Notes: generated by a model from the sequence alone, not told the origin. 64,000 nt of DNA from Raphanus sativus (GCF_000801105.2 NC_079514.1:17214293-17278292); one strand, 5' to 3'. Numbered from the stretch's first letter, positions 1 through 12,561 are shown. Numbers and translations are program-made.

Positions 1-552
1 GAAGGTTGCTGATTATAGACGCATTGCTCTCTGCTCCACACACTACAAGATAGTTGCAAATATCTTGACGAACGGATGAAGCCTCTGCTCACGACACTGA
101 TCTCGCCCCAGCAGTCAGCGTTTGTGGCAGGCCGAGCGATTTCTGATAACGTAATCATTACTCACGAGGTCTTGCATTATCTCCGCACTTCCAAAGCCAA
201 GAAATACTGCTCAATGGCCATAAAGACGGACATGAGCAAAGTATATGATATGATTGAGTGGGACTTCTTAGACCAAGTCCTCAAATGCTTTGGCTTTCAT
301 GAGATTTGGCGATCATGGATATGTCAGTGCGTTCAGTCAGTGTCTTACTCTTTCCTTATCAACGGAGAACCGAGAGAGCGAGTAGTAGCGAAGAGAGGAC
401 TTAGACAAGTAGATCCCCTTTCACCATATCTCTTTATCCTCTGCTCAGAGGTTCTCTCCAGACTGTGTAGACAGGCGCAGGAAAATGGTCTCCTCCCGGG
501 TTTGAAAGTGGCACGCAAATCTCCTGCAGTTAATCACCTCTTATTTGGTGAT
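1..552 (+). pseudogene. LINE (L1-type) reverse transcriptase, 5' part
   Basis: Non-LTR reverse transcriptase fragment entering from the left edge. Readable family motifs include SAFVAGRAISDNVI (about 115-155), the degenerate KTDMSKVYDMIEWDFL block (225-270) and a GLRQVDPLSPYLFILC block (400-445). A frameshift near 70-75 separates the first 24 codons from the frame used at 76-552. The frame stops at 552, exactly at the LTR of the inserted Tat element, inside the RT catalytic FxDD motif; the rest resumes at 9704. It is a dead retrotransposon copy. Confidence 0.9.
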
Positions 553-1111
553 TGTTGGGCCCAAATATGACCCCCTAGCTAGTGATAGACAATAAGAAAT
601 GATAACGGGCCGCGAAAGGCCCATCATGAATTCAATCTTCAAAAACATCTAAGTCAGATCTGGAGGCTGTGAGTAGGAGATGTTCATCAGAGAGGTCAAA
701 GAAAAGAGGCAGCTCGTTGACAAGTAAACAGGCGCAGGACCCGGTCAAAGAGGTAGCTCGTGGACAAATAAATAGGCGCAGGACCCGGTCAAAGGGGAGC
801 TGTTACAAATCCCTCAAATCACGGAGGGGATCTCGGGAACCAGTTGGCTACGATCAAGCGGGACCTGAGGCTATTTAAAGAAGACATCAAACAATAATCA
901 AGGGATCCGCATTCTTATGATTCATACGTATTAGCTCTTAAACACTATTATCTCTTTGTAATCTCAAAAACATTCCTTGTAAACAATTCTTATCAAGAAT
1001 CAATAAAATCATTCTTTCATCCTATAAAGTTCTTACGGGATTCAGCCCACGCTTTCTTCCCAAATAATCTTAACCTGACCTAAAATCAGGAGGTGAGTTT
1101 AGTCCCTCACA
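553..1111 (+). repeat. 5' LTR of Tat element
   Basis: 559 bp, begins TGTTGGGCCC and ends CCCTCACA. A TATA-like CTATTTAAAG lies at 871-880 and an AATAAA-like signal near 1001-1006, giving plausible U3/R/U5 borders. It matches 9140-9698 except for about eight substitutions, clustered around 647-675 and 915-930. Confidence 0.95.
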
Positions 1112-1130
1112 ATTGGCGCCGTCTGTGGGG
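1112..1130 (+). other. Primer-binding site of Tat element
   Basis: ATTGGCGCCGTCTGTGGGG directly follows the 5' LTR. This is the type of PBS seen in plant Athila/Tat Ty3-gypsy elements; the exact tRNA partner was not determined. Confidence 0.75.
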
Positions 1131-1164
1131 AAGAAACAATCGAATCCCTTACTCTAACTTAAGG

Positions 1165-3270
1165 ATGAACCCTACCGATCAGACAACAAACCCGTCTGAC
1201 CTTAACCTCCCGATTCAGAGCGATGGCTCACTGAACGACGGAGGCTCTAGACTCGTAATCACAGAGCCTCAACGTAGCGACCACCGATCTGGGCAGCAGC
1301 TTACGGCTGGCGCTCAAACGAGCCGAACTACAACCGGAGGAACTAACCCAAGATCATCGGGTGGAAACACTCCCGAGCTCCCGATCACCGAGAATCCTCA
1401 GCAGCAGGCCATCCCGAATCAAACGGAGGCTCAGCTCTCTGAGATCCGCCAGATGATGATACAATTAGTAGACAGAGCTCAGGAAAGTGAGCGCACGATG
1501 CATCAGCTGACTATACGTCAGCAACGATTCGAAGAGATAACTAGATCTCTAAACACAATAACCCAACCACCGCAACGACAAGCTCCGGGGGTCATTTTTC
1601 ATGATCGATTAACCGATCCCTCATTTCCCCGAGCACGATTAAACTTTTCCCCTGATAGCACTGCCCCGGAAGGACGCGGATCTACTTTCCAGACACCTCA
1701 TACTGGAACAGCTCCCGTGTTTAATCCACCTAACGCCAGTGCTATGGGAAGTAACATAGCGACAACTAGTTCCACACCCGGCCAGGTTACTGACAGGAGT
1801 ACTCGTTTACCTCCTCCGCCGCCTGATCTTAGGTCCGGAGCAGGAATATCCTTCCCATCTGGGGGCAGAGCGTCATCTTCGGTTTATCAAACCAGAAGCT
1901 CAATCCCGAATGGGGACGGTTATCAAAGGATAGATTCCGATAACCCAAGAAATGGCGAGCGACTTAGCGCACCAACCGCATGGGAGGATGAGCCAACTCG
2001 ATTCCGTCAGGAACCTGCCCGTCGGGAACCTGCGAACGATCTAAACGTCCTTCCGTTTGAAGGACCTGAAGCTATCCGTAGATATATGGAGCGAACTCAT
2101 GCGGCTCTCCAAAAATTGGGAGCTCAAGTCCATAACGCTACGAGCTCAGCTCCCGAAATCGATAGCTTGATCGAGGAAACCCGTGGAACTCCATTCACGG
2201 ACAGAATCGCCAGCTTTCACATAAGAGATACCCGAAAAATCAGAATCCCTTAGTATGATGGGACTTCCGACCCGAAAGCCTATTTGAGAGCTTTCCGATT
2301 GGCAATCGTTAAAGCCCATTTCACACAAGAAGAATGTGAAGCAGGTTACTGTAGGACATTCGCCGAAAATTTGGTCGGAACAGCCCTTGAGTGGTTCTCC
2401 GGTCTCGAGCCAGCCTCGATAGATAATTTCGATCAATTAACTAACGCCTTCATGAAGCAATACTCAACCCATATCCTGAAGCAAGCCTCTGAGGCCGACC
2501 TTTGGAAGGTCAGTCAAGGAATGGGAGACTCATTACGAGTCTGCATTGAGAAATTCAGGGCAATAAGAACTAAGCTCTCGAATCCTAACAACCTAGTCGC
2601 CATCGAGGCCCTTAGGAGAGGTCTGTTCTATAGATCGAAATTCTGGTCAGAACTAACACTCAATACTCCTCCAACTATCGATGACGCTCTTCATAGAGCC
2701 ACCAAATATATTACTTTGGAGGAGGAGACAGCTGCACTGGATAAACTCCAAAAGAAACCTCAGAATCATTCGAAAGGTGAATCCTCTGAGACTAAGGGAC
2801 CTCATAAAAAGGGTAACCCTCGAAATAATCATACTCAAGGAGAACATTCCTACGCAATTGAGGAAGACAAGAAAGAGAAACCTGTTGCAGCAGCAAACAA
2901 AACTCCCTGGTCAAAAGGCTTTGATAAAGGCAAACGTTGCTCTTATCACGATCGCGAAGGACACTCAACCGAGGAATGTTGGGACCTCCAACGCCAGCTG
3001 GCAGCTAAATTCACAGCTGGGGAAATAAAGGGCGTGGACCTTAAAAAGCCATCACCTTATCAGAAAAGAGGCTCCAGGGACACTTCCCCGAAACGCGAAA
3101 GGTCACCTGAGAAGGAGACCGATTCGCCACCTCCAGCTCCCAAGAAAAGAGTCGACATGATTCTTGGGAAATTCCCCCAAGGAAAAAGTTTACAAGTCGA
3201 AGCTCTCTTGAGCAAACCCTCCCCTCAATCGAGCCCCGACTCGAGGGTGGACTGTATCCTTGGAGGATAA
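1165..3270 (+). pseudogene. gag: gag of Tat retrotransposon (one internal stop)
   Basis: The capsid/nucleocapsid region. The start is taken at ATG 1165, after the PBS; the upstream ATG-like codon at 1093 lies in the LTR. The first ~360 codons are Pro/Ser/Asn-rich. The conserved gag core begins around 2254 (YDGTSDPKAYL). A zinc-knuckle-like CSYHDREGHSTEEC is at about 2938-2979. A TAG at 2251-2253 interrupts an otherwise continuous frame, most simply CAG to TAG. The frame ends at TAA 3268-3270, but family-like sequence continues in the same frame into the protease, so this too looks like a nonsense change within one gag-pol frame. Confidence 0.88.
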
Positions 3271-3309
3271 GACATATGTCAAGACTCCGTCAATTCCATT
3301 AAGAATCAC

Positions 3310-3855
3310 GTGCGGAAGGCTGTGTCTAACACTGGACCTAAGCCTCCTAACCCCGAGTCCAATACTAAGATTTCTTTCTGGGAAAGCGAGACCTCGAATC
3401 TTGACAGACCTCACGATGATGCGTTGATTGTCACCCTGAACATCGCAGGATACGAGGTTCCTAAGCTCATGATAGACACAGGAAGCTCTGTCGACCTCAT
3501 TTTCTATAACACCCTAAAAGGGATGGAAATAGACGACTACGAAATTATTGGCCAAAAAGCTAACCTCGTAGGCTTCTCCGGAGAAACATCTACCTCATTG
3601 GGAACTATCAAGCTCCCAGTCATAGCTGGCGGAATAATGAAAATGACCAACTTAGTAGTCATCGATAGACCTTCCCCGTTCCACGCGATTTTGGGAAGAC
3701 CCTGGATTCACAAAATAAAGGCAGTAGCCTCAACGTACCATCAGTGCGTAAAATTCCCAACAACTGAAGGGGTAGCTACCATATATGGTAGCCAGAAGAT
3801 ATCTAGGATCTGCTATTTGGGAGGATTCGAAATCCTCAAAAAGTCCCCCCAATAG
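3310..3855 (+). pseudogene. Retroviral-type aspartic protease of Tat element
   Basis: Same frame as gag. The active-site signature MIDTGSSVDLIF is at about 3469-3504 (DTGS 3475-3486) and the second family motif AILGRPWIHKIKA at about 3685-3723. In the element this domain cleaves the Gag-Pol polyprotein. The frame is closed by TAG 3853-3855, after which RT-linker sequence follows in the same frame, so the stop is again probably a point mutation. Confidence 0.88.
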
Positions 3856-3882
3856 CAATTACAGATCCAGGAGAGTCGCGAA

Positions 3883-5265
3883 ATGCAACAAAATATTCGA
3901 GGTCCCCCCAGGAACCTAACCGAAAAAGTCTGCATCGACGACTCTGATCCTGAAAAACAGGTGAGCATCGGGTCCGAGCTACCTCCTGAGACAAAAAAGA
4001 AGCTCATTGATTTTTTGAAAAGCAATGTCAAAACCTTTGCATGGTCCACCAGCGACATGAAAGGAATAGATCCGAACGTCACCACCCATAAACTAAAAGT
4101 AGACCCTACTTTCAAACCGATCAAACAGAAGCGTCGTAAGCTAGGCCTCGAAAAGGCTCAAGCTGTTAACGACGAAGTTGACCGACTTACGAAAGCGGGG
4201 TCCATTCGAGAGGTACATTACCCCGACTGGTTAGCTAACCCGGTAGTGGTAAAGAAGAAAAACGGGAAATGGAGAATCTGTGTAGACTTCACAGACCTAA
4301 ACAAAGCTTGTCCTAAAGACAGCTTCCCGTTACCTCACATCGACCGCCTGGTTGAAGCAACAGCTGGCCATCGACTCCTATCCTTTATGGATGCCTTCTC
4401 AGGGTACAACCAAATCATGATGGATCCTGAGGACCAGGAGAAAACTGCGTTCATAACCGAACGAGGAACCTATTGTTACAAGGTTATGCCATTCGGATTA
4501 AAGAACGCAGGAGCTACCTATCAGAGGCTAGTAAATAAGATGTTCGCTGGACAACTTGGAAAAACCATGGAGGTCTATATCGACGACATGCTAGTCAAAT
4601 CCTCAGCTGGAGAAGATCATATCTCTCACCTAAGGGAATGCTTCGACATCCTTAACAAGTACGATATGAAGCTCAATCCCACTAAATGTACTTTCGGGGT
4701 ACCCTCAGGCGAGTTCCTAGGCTATCTCGTAACCGAAAGAGGCATTGAAGCCAACCCGCAGCAGATAGCAACCTTCCTAGAAATGCCGTCACCTAAGACG
4801 ACCAGAGAGGTACAGAGATTGACTAGACGAATCGCGGCATTGAATCGATTCATATCCAAATCCACCGATAAATGTCTCCCGTTCTACAAGCTTCTAAGAA
4901 ATAATAAGAAGTTCTTATGGGACGAGAAATGCGAGGAAGCCTTCAAGCAATTGAAAGCATATCTCTCCGAACCTCCGATCCTATCTAAACCAGTAGTAGG
5001 AGAGCCATTGTATCTATACCTCGCTGTATCAACTGCTGCAGTCAGCGGCGTTCTGGTACGAGAGGAACAAAACGAGCAAAGACCTGTCTATTATACCAGC
5101 AAGAGTCTGATAGACGCCGAAACTAGATACCCTACTATGGAAAAACTAACTCTAGCTGTCGTAACAGCTGCCAGAAAATTGTGACCTTATTTCCAATCGC
5201 ACTCAATCGTCGTAATGACTTCACAACCATTGCGAACAATTTTTCACAGCCATAGCCAATCATGA
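3883..5265 (+). pseudogene. Reverse transcriptase plus RNase H of Tat element
   Basis: RT fingers motif KKKNGKWRICVDFTDLNKACP (about 4249-4311), LPHIDRLVEATAGHRLLSFMDAFSGYNQI (4330-4416), and the catalytic YIDD at 4576-4587 are all present. The RNase H connection with LYLAVSTAAVSGVLVRE follows at about 5010-5062. The frame is broken by TGA 5182-5184 and TGA 5263-5265 within the RNase H domain; recognisable sequence (WAIELSEYDIEYRPRA) continues in the same frame to about 5425. Catalytic RT residues are intact; the damage is only nonsense. Confidence 0.9.
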
Positions 5266-5403
5266 CGATTTGCTAAATGGGCCATAGAGCTCAGTGAATA
5301 CGATATCGAGTATAGACCTCGAGCAGCAGCAAAAGCTCAGGTCCTTGCCGATTTCATAATCGAGCTAGCTTCCGAACAACTAGACTTGGAAACGGAAGCT
5401 CCG

Positions 5404-5969
5404 AAGTGGAGTCTGTACATTGACGAGCCTCGCCAAGACAAGGTTCCGGCATCGGTCAAAGGCTGACCTCCTCAGCTGGAGAAACCATCCAACAATCCTA
5501 CAGGCTCGGATTCAGCGCTTCTAATAACGAGGCTGAATACGAAGCATTAATTGCAGGATTAAAACTCGCCCTAAGCCTCGGAACTCGAGAGCTGAATGCT
5601 TATAGTGATTCACAGTTAGTAGCTAGCCAGTTCCACGGCGAGTATGAAACAAGGGACAAAATAATGGGGACATACCTAGAATTTGTCCGGAACCTCACTA
5701 AGCAGTTCAACAGATTTGAACTAACAAGGATCCCACGAGGAGAGAACTCCTCAGCAGACGCGCTGGCTGCTTTAGCGTCAGCATCAGACCCCCTCGTAAA
5801 ACGGATCATACCCGTAAAGGGAATCGAAAAGCAAAATATCGACATAGCTACCAAAGCTGAGATCGATAGCAAGCCAAAAGAGCAAACGGAAGGTAGCTAC
5901 CCCCAGACGGTAGCAACCCAAGTTCTTACAACGTACTGGTTCCCAAAAACCCGAATTCGTAGCTTTTAA
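5404..5969 (+). pseudogene. Second (archaeal-type) RNase H domain of Tat element
   Basis: After a frameshift near 5423 a second RNase H-like domain reads SNNEAEYEALIAGLKLAL (about 5519-5572) and AYSDSQLVASQF (5597-5632), ending with an RGENSSADALAALAS motif (5740-5785). This extra RNase H upstream of integrase is a reported hallmark of Tat elements. The frame closes at TAA 5967-5969. Confidence 0.85.
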
Positions 5970-6167
5970 AAGCATACCTCCGGGGGCAAGATCCAGACCT
6001 CGGATTCACCTGTCCACGCAGCCAGGACCAGGAGTCGTTCTGCTTTTGAAAGCGCATCCGAAGAAACGACCCAGACTCCGGAAAACAACACCAGAACTGG
6101 AGATATTCCTCAGAATTCAGACTCCTTCGAGCCTAATCCGACCAATATCTCCGGGGGCAATAAGACA

Positions 6168-6239
6168 TCAGGTCACGACACTCAGGGACCTGAACAAGAC
6201 ATATCAGGTCACGACACTCAGGGACCTGAACAAGACCCG
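6168..6239 (+). repeat. 36-bp direct repeat, two copies, in the pol spacer
   Basis: ATCAGGTCACGACACTCAGG... occurs twice with a period of 36 bp, encoding a 12-residue repeat (ISGHDTQGPEQD) in the integrase frame. It lies in the spacer between RNase H and integrase, so the pol frame is preserved by the duplication. Confidence 0.85.
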
Positions 6240-6244
6240 CCCTC

Positions 6245-7524
6245 ATCTCTTCATGACAAAATCATTGGGAGAGAGGATTGGAGAATACCGATCATGCAGT
6301 ACATCTTGTAGGGTAAGATCCCCTCCAATAAGTGGGAGGCCCGAAAACTCAAAGCATTAAGCGCAAGATACTGCATAATCAAGTCAGCCCTCCATAAACG
6401 AAGCATTTCCGGACCTTACCTAAAATGCGTCCATGGCCTCGATGCTATCAATCTTATGAAAGAAATGCATGCATGCTCCAGAGGAAACCACTCTGGGGGC
6501 AGAGCTCTAGCTATCCGAATCAAAAGACAGGGTTATTTCTGGCCCACCATTATAGCTGACTGCGAGGTTTACTCCTCTTCATGTGATAAATGCCAAAGGC
6601 ATGCACCGATTATACATCAGCCTGCGGAAAAATTATCCTCAATACCCGCTCAGTACCTGTTCATGAGGTGGTCCATGGATATCGTAGAACCACTCATAAC
6701 GTCAGGAAGAGGAAGGCAGAAGCTACGCTTCCTCTTGGTCTTGACAGACTACTTCACGAAGTGGATAGAAGCTGAAACTTTCCAACAGATAACTAGATTC
6801 GAAGTCGAAGGATTTGTGTGGAAAGACATTGTCTACCGCCACGGCGTCCCGTATGAGATCGTAACCGACAATGGAGGACATTTCATTTCTCGCGACTTCA
6901 AAGCATTTTGCGACAAGTGGAATATCCGCCATACCTTCTCAAACACCTCGACGACCTCAAGGCAATGGTCAGGCGGAGGCTGCTAATAAGTCAATATTAG
7001 CAAACCCCAAGAAACGCCTCGGAACCAAAAAAAAACCTGGTCTGAAAAGATACCTGAAGTACTTTGGGCATGACGAACCACCCCTAGAAAGGCTACAGAG
7101 GAAACCCCTTTCTCTTTAGCCTACGAAAAGGAAGCTGTCGTTCCGGCGGAAACCTCCACTGGGAGCCTCCGTCGAGAGCTCTGTACGTATGATCCCGAAG
7201 CTAACGACCAGCTCTTATCAGACAGCTTCGATTTAATCGAGGAACGACAAGACCAAGTTTTGCTTCGGATTCAAAACTATCAGCAAGCAATGGCCCGACA
7301 TTACAATTCCAAAGTCAGGCCCCAACAATTCGTTGTATGTGACCTAGTACTTAGGAAAGTTTTCGAAGGAACCAGATGCTGGGAAACTAAGGACCAATTG
7401 GGAAGGTCCTTACCGGATTGTCTACGTGGTACGACCTGGCGTCTATAAGCTCCTGAAGGTACGAACCGAGGTACCTGAAATCAGATCGTGGAATGCCACA
7501 AATCTGAAGAAATACTATCATTAG
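6245..7524 (+). pseudogene. Integrase of Tat element
   Basis: The frame before the core contains KWEARKLKALSARYCI (about 6330-6378), broken by a TAG near 6307. The HHCC zinc finger reads HACSRGNH...CDKCQRH (6468-6602). Core catalytic positions are SMDIV (6675-6690), TDNGGHF (6862-6884) and, after a frameshift near 6950, [10 protein letters not shown] (6965-6995) carrying the glutamate. The C-terminal domain runs through RIQNYQQAMARHYN (7266-7307) with another frame change near 7400, ending at TAG 7522-7524. All three acidic residues survive, but in two frames. Confidence 0.87.
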
Positions 7525-7750
7525 GTACTTAAATTCCTCGAATTACGTTAGGCTTGACCCCTTGACTGGGTACGTAGGCAATTGTGTCATGAGTGTAACC
7601 CCAATCTCATTTTAACACTCTTTCCACCATGGCGAAAGGGGGCATATGTTTGAGAACATATAGCCCAAACAGCGATTGTATGATTATTGTGATACCATGT
7701 ATCCTATTATCAATAAAGCAATTATCTTCGATACCTTGACTTTTTAACAA

Positions 7751-8270
7751 ATTCAGGTCTCAATGAACCTGAACCTAAGGTCTTAAAACCCTTCGAATAT
7801 ATTCAGGTCTCTGTGAACCTGAACCTAAGGTCTTAAAACCCTTCGAACAAATTCAGGTCTCCGTGAACCTGAACCTAAGGTCTTAAAACCCTTCGAACAA
7901 ATTCAGGTCTCCGTCAACCTGAACCTAAAATCCTCAGTAATCTCGAAGGTCTTAAAATCCTTCCAACAAACTCAGGTCTCCACGAACCTGGACCTAAGGT
8001 CTTAAAATCCTTAGTAACCTCGAAGGTCTTAAAATCCTTCAAGCAATATCAGGTCTCGACGAACCTGGACCCAAGGTCTTAAAATCCTTACCAAATCTCC
8101 AAGGTCTTAAAATCCTTATCAAATCTCCAAGGTCTTAAAATCCTTATCAAATCTCCAAGGTCTTAAAATCCTTATCAAATCACAAAGGTCTTAAAATCCT
8201 TATCAAATCCCAAAAGGTCTTAAAATCCTTATCAAATCTCAAAAGGTCTTAAAATCCTAAGCAGACTTCA
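7751..8270 (+). repeat. Two tandem-repeat blocks in the 3' spacer of Tat element
   Basis: Units starting ATTCAGGTCTC begin at 7751, 7801, 7851 and 7901, an exact 50-bp period, then decay to about 8090. A second block of about seven 28-bp units (AAGGTCTTAAAATCCTTATC...) occupies about 8073-8270. The word AAGGTCTTAAAATCC is common to both blocks, so the 28-bp array seems to derive from part of the 50-bp unit. Confidence 0.9.
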
Positions 8271-8722
8271 ATGGGTCTTAAAATCCCACACACGAATTCA
8301 GGTTCCCATGAACCCCCTCCTAAGGTCTTCAGAGTAGCTCAGGTTCCTAAAAACCCTGAGCTAATCTCAATGTTTCAGGAACTCCTTCTAAGGATCCTCG
8401 TAATCGAATGTACTCGAAATCTTCGAGACCTGATAAGTCATTGGACATTGTATATAATAATTACGATACATGTCCAAACCAAAACTTCCACTTGACAAAA
8501 GTCAATCTCATCCAAGAAACGATCAAACCAAGTCAAATGACTTAATACGAAAAACAAAACCGAAATTTGAATAAAAGGGTTTAAAAGCCTCCTAGGCTAA
8601 CGAGGGTTCAGAAGACCCTAAGGTTTAAAAGCCTCATCAGGCTATAAGTCTGAAACGTAAACAAAGCCTATTGGGCAAAAGTCATGAAAAGCAACATTAC
8701 AATTCAAAAAGAGCCGCAGCTC

Positions 8723-9013
8723 TTAGCCATCATTATCACGGGAGCTCATCCCGACATTCTTGTCTCCCTCGACTGGATCACTTTCTTTGGCTGGATCTCC
8801 CTCATCTGCCTCCTTGTCATCGCCCATCTGGGACGTCTCGACTGGAGCTGAATCAGGACCCACCAAACCTAAGTTAGAACCATACTCTCCGGAAAAGGAT
8901 AGATTAAACATGTTAATCTCGAAAGTACCTGAACTCTCTGAGAATTGAGGAATGGGAAGCTTGCTGGCCGAGAAGTCGGATACTTGCTCCTTTTCATACG
9001 CAATCGTAGCCAT
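8723..9013 (-). CDS. Antisense ORF of Tat element, unknown function
   Basis: A 96-residue ORF on the strand opposite to gag-pol, between the polyprotein and the 3' LTR; ATG at 9013-9011, stop at 8725-8723. The C-terminal half is strongly acidic (GDDKEADEGDPAKESDPVEG). Antisense ORFs at this position are known from several Tat-lineage elements (for example Grande). I see no recognisable fold. It may be a truncated version of a longer antisense gene or non-coding. Confidence 0.45.
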   Translation of the reverse strand: MATIAYEKEQVSDFSASKLPIPQFSESSGTFEINMFNLSFSGEYGSNLGLVGPDSAPVETSQMGDDKEADEGDPAKESDPVEGDKNVGMSSRDNDG

Positions 9014-9139
9014 CAGATTAAGCAAAAGAAATCTTCAATAAAGATAACTGTTGCTCGAGATCTCAACAAAAAGATTGATGCTCGGCGGCTAGGTCTAGCT
9101 TCCGAGGTAAGGAATCTTATCTCGAAAGCTGGGGGCAAC

Positions 9140-9698
9140 TGTTGGGCCCAAATATGACCCCCTAGCTAGTGATAGACAATAAGAAATGATAACGGGCCGC
9201 GAAAGGCCCATCATGAATTCAATCTTCAAAAACAGCTAAGTCAGATCCGGAGGCTGTGAGCTGGAGATGTTCATCAGAGAGGTCAAAGAAAAGAGGCAGC
9301 TCGTTGACAAGTAAACAGGCGCAGGACCCGGTCAAAGAGGTAGCTCGTGGACAAATAAATAGGCGCATGACCCGGTCAAAGGGGAGCTGTTACAAATCCC
9401 TCAAATCACGGAGGGGATCTCGGGAACCAGTTGGCTACGATCAAGCGGGACCTGAGGCTATTTAAAGAAGACATCAAACAATAATCAAGGGATCCGCATT
9501 CTTACGATTCATACATATTAGCTCTTAAACACTATTATCTCTTTGTAATCTCAAAAACATTCCTTGTAAACAATTCTTATCAAGAATCAATAAAATCATT
9601 CTTTCGTCCTATAAAGTTCTTACGGGATTCAGCCCACGCTTTCTTCCCAAATAATCTTAACCTGACCTAAAATCAGGAGGTGAGTTTAGTCCCTCACA
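9140..9698 (+). repeat. 3' LTR of Tat element
   Basis: 559 bp, same ends as the 5' copy, preceded by AGCTGGGGGCAAC (polypurine-like tract). TSD GTGAT follows at 9699-9703. Confidence 0.95.
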
Positions 9699-9703
9699 GT
9701 GAT

Positions 9704-10860
9704 GATACTATGTTTTTCTACAAAAGTGATTTGGTGAGTTGCGGATCACTCTTAGACATCTTGGAAAAGTATGAAAAAGCTCCGGGACAGAGCATTAATT
9801 TGCTGAAGTCGGCCATCACCTTCTCGGCCAAAACCCTGATTACCATTAGAGCTAAAGTGAAGGAGAGGCTTTGCAATGCGGCTGAAGGAGGGATTGGGAA
9901 GTATCTCGGGCTTTCGGAACACTTCTCTCGCCGTAAAAGAGAAATCTTTACTAACATAGTTGACCGCATCCGACAACGGTCACACAGCTGGTCGACGAAG
10001 TTTCTCAACGGAGCTGGGAAACAAGTCTTACTGAAGGCGGTGTTGACTGCTATGCCATCTTATGTGAGGTCGTTTTTTAAACTACCACTCTCCCTATGCA
10101 AACAGATTCAAACGGTGTTAACGAGATTTTGGTGGGATGTGAAACCAGAACTGAGAAAGATGAGCTGGGTGTCTTGGAGAACTCTAACCAAATCTAAGGC
10201 AGATGGTGGGCTCGGTTTCAGAGACATTGAAAAGTTCAACGACGCTCTACTGGGCAAGCTTGCATGGCGCATACTGTCTAACCCCGACTCTCTCCTTAGC
10301 CAGATATTACTTGGGAAATACTGCCATGATACAATGTTCTTGGATGCGTCTGTGCCTTGATCTTCATCCCATGGTTGGCGTGGAATTTTGGCTGGGAGAG
10401 AGGTAATCAAGAGAGGTATTGGCTGGATGATTGGTCCTGGAACAGGTATAAAAGTATGGTCGAACTTGTGGCTGTCTTTAGGAGAACATGTCGCTCCCAT
10501 TGTACCTCCTACTCTTGAACTCCAGAACCTAAGGGTTTCTGATCTCCTCTTACCTAACTCGAGGGAGTGGAATATTCCTGTTATCAGGGCAATATTACCT
10601 CAGTATGAGGATATGATCAGAGAACTGGTGCCAAGTTGTTACATGGAAAAGGATGAATAGGTATGGCTCTTCACAAAGACCGCTGAGTACTCTACAAAGT
10701 CTGGGTACAAGCTCCTCTCCCAACCCCCGTATTTGATGGATCGGCAGTTTAACTGGATCAATAATGTTTGGAAGGTAGAGACAACCCCAAAAGTGAAGAT
10801 CCTTGTCAGACAGTTTGGGGTGGAGCAGAGAAGGTAGAGGCGGAGGAAACAGATTTGTAC
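9704..10860 (+). pseudogene. LINE reverse transcriptase, 3' part
   Basis: Continuation of the fragment at 1-552. It begins with the second aspartate of the RT catalytic motif, then the typical GKYLGLSEHFSRRKREIF and HSWSTKFLNGAGKQVLLKAV blocks (9895-10045), and FWWDVKPELRKMSWVSW (10127-10175). A frameshift near 10360 is followed by the GREVIKRGIGWMIGPGTGIKVW block (10391-10455), then a stop near 10658. Coding similarity ends in the zf-RVT linker (WKVETTPKVKIL) at about 10770-10805. The 3' end and poly(A) are not seen, so the copy is 3'-truncated or rearranged. Confidence 0.88.
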
Positions 10861-11218
10861 CAACTACGAGCAGTGGTTCATGGACAAATCAAGACAGGGG
10901 CATGCAACCTAGAAATCGACGGCATAGATCCAAAGGTCTAAAACACCGACAAATCAAGACATACACAAGGATTAACAACCTCAACGAAGACGGGAGCAGT
11001 AGTGCCGTAACCATAAGAACCAGCCACTCGATTTTGATCTTAATCTAGATTCGGAAAATGAAAAAGCCATAGCTAAATATAGAAGACACTTTACATGAAA
11101 CAGAGAAAGATAATAAAATAACGATTGATTAAGACCAATTGTAAATTAGAAAAAGCTTTTTATTAATAGTATGTGAAGTTTGATAAAAATGAAATTTAAA
11201 GAAAAAAATCAGGAAGCC

Positions 11219-12380
<1,162 letters not shown>

Positions 12381-12561
12381 CTTTGGGACATTCTTCAACC
12401 TCTAGATGTGATGAGTCGACAACGAGATGCCAAACGAATCCATCGATAAGAGCATTAGGGCTGCGAAGACCACTGTGCAAATTGCGGTACAATAAAGTTG
12501 TAATTTAATAGTTATCCAGATGCTAGCCAAATCTGAAAAAAAACTAGAGTTTATTTGTAAA

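Larger units (their letters stand above)
553..9698 (+). mobile_element. Ty3/gypsy LTR retrotransposon, Tat lineage, full length but mutated
   Basis: Complete structure: 5' LTR 553-1111, primer-binding site from 1112, gag, protease, RT, RNase H, a second RNase H, integrase, 3' non-coding zone with tandem repeats and an antisense ORF, purine tract 9131-9136, and 3' LTR 9140-9698. The 5-bp target duplication GTGAT is present at 548-552 and 9699-9703. The second, archaeal-type RNase H before integrase and the long 3' spacer with antisense ORF are known traits of the Tat lineage. LTRs differ at about 8 of 559 sites by eye. Several nonsense codons and frameshifts break the polyprotein, so the copy cannot be autonomous. 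Confidence 0.93.

Noticed and set aside
669..878. 69-codon ORF repeated in both Tat LTRs (669-878 and 9256-9465)
   Set aside because: Lies within the LTR U3; Arg/Ser/Lys-rich chance frame that is duplicated only because the LTR is.
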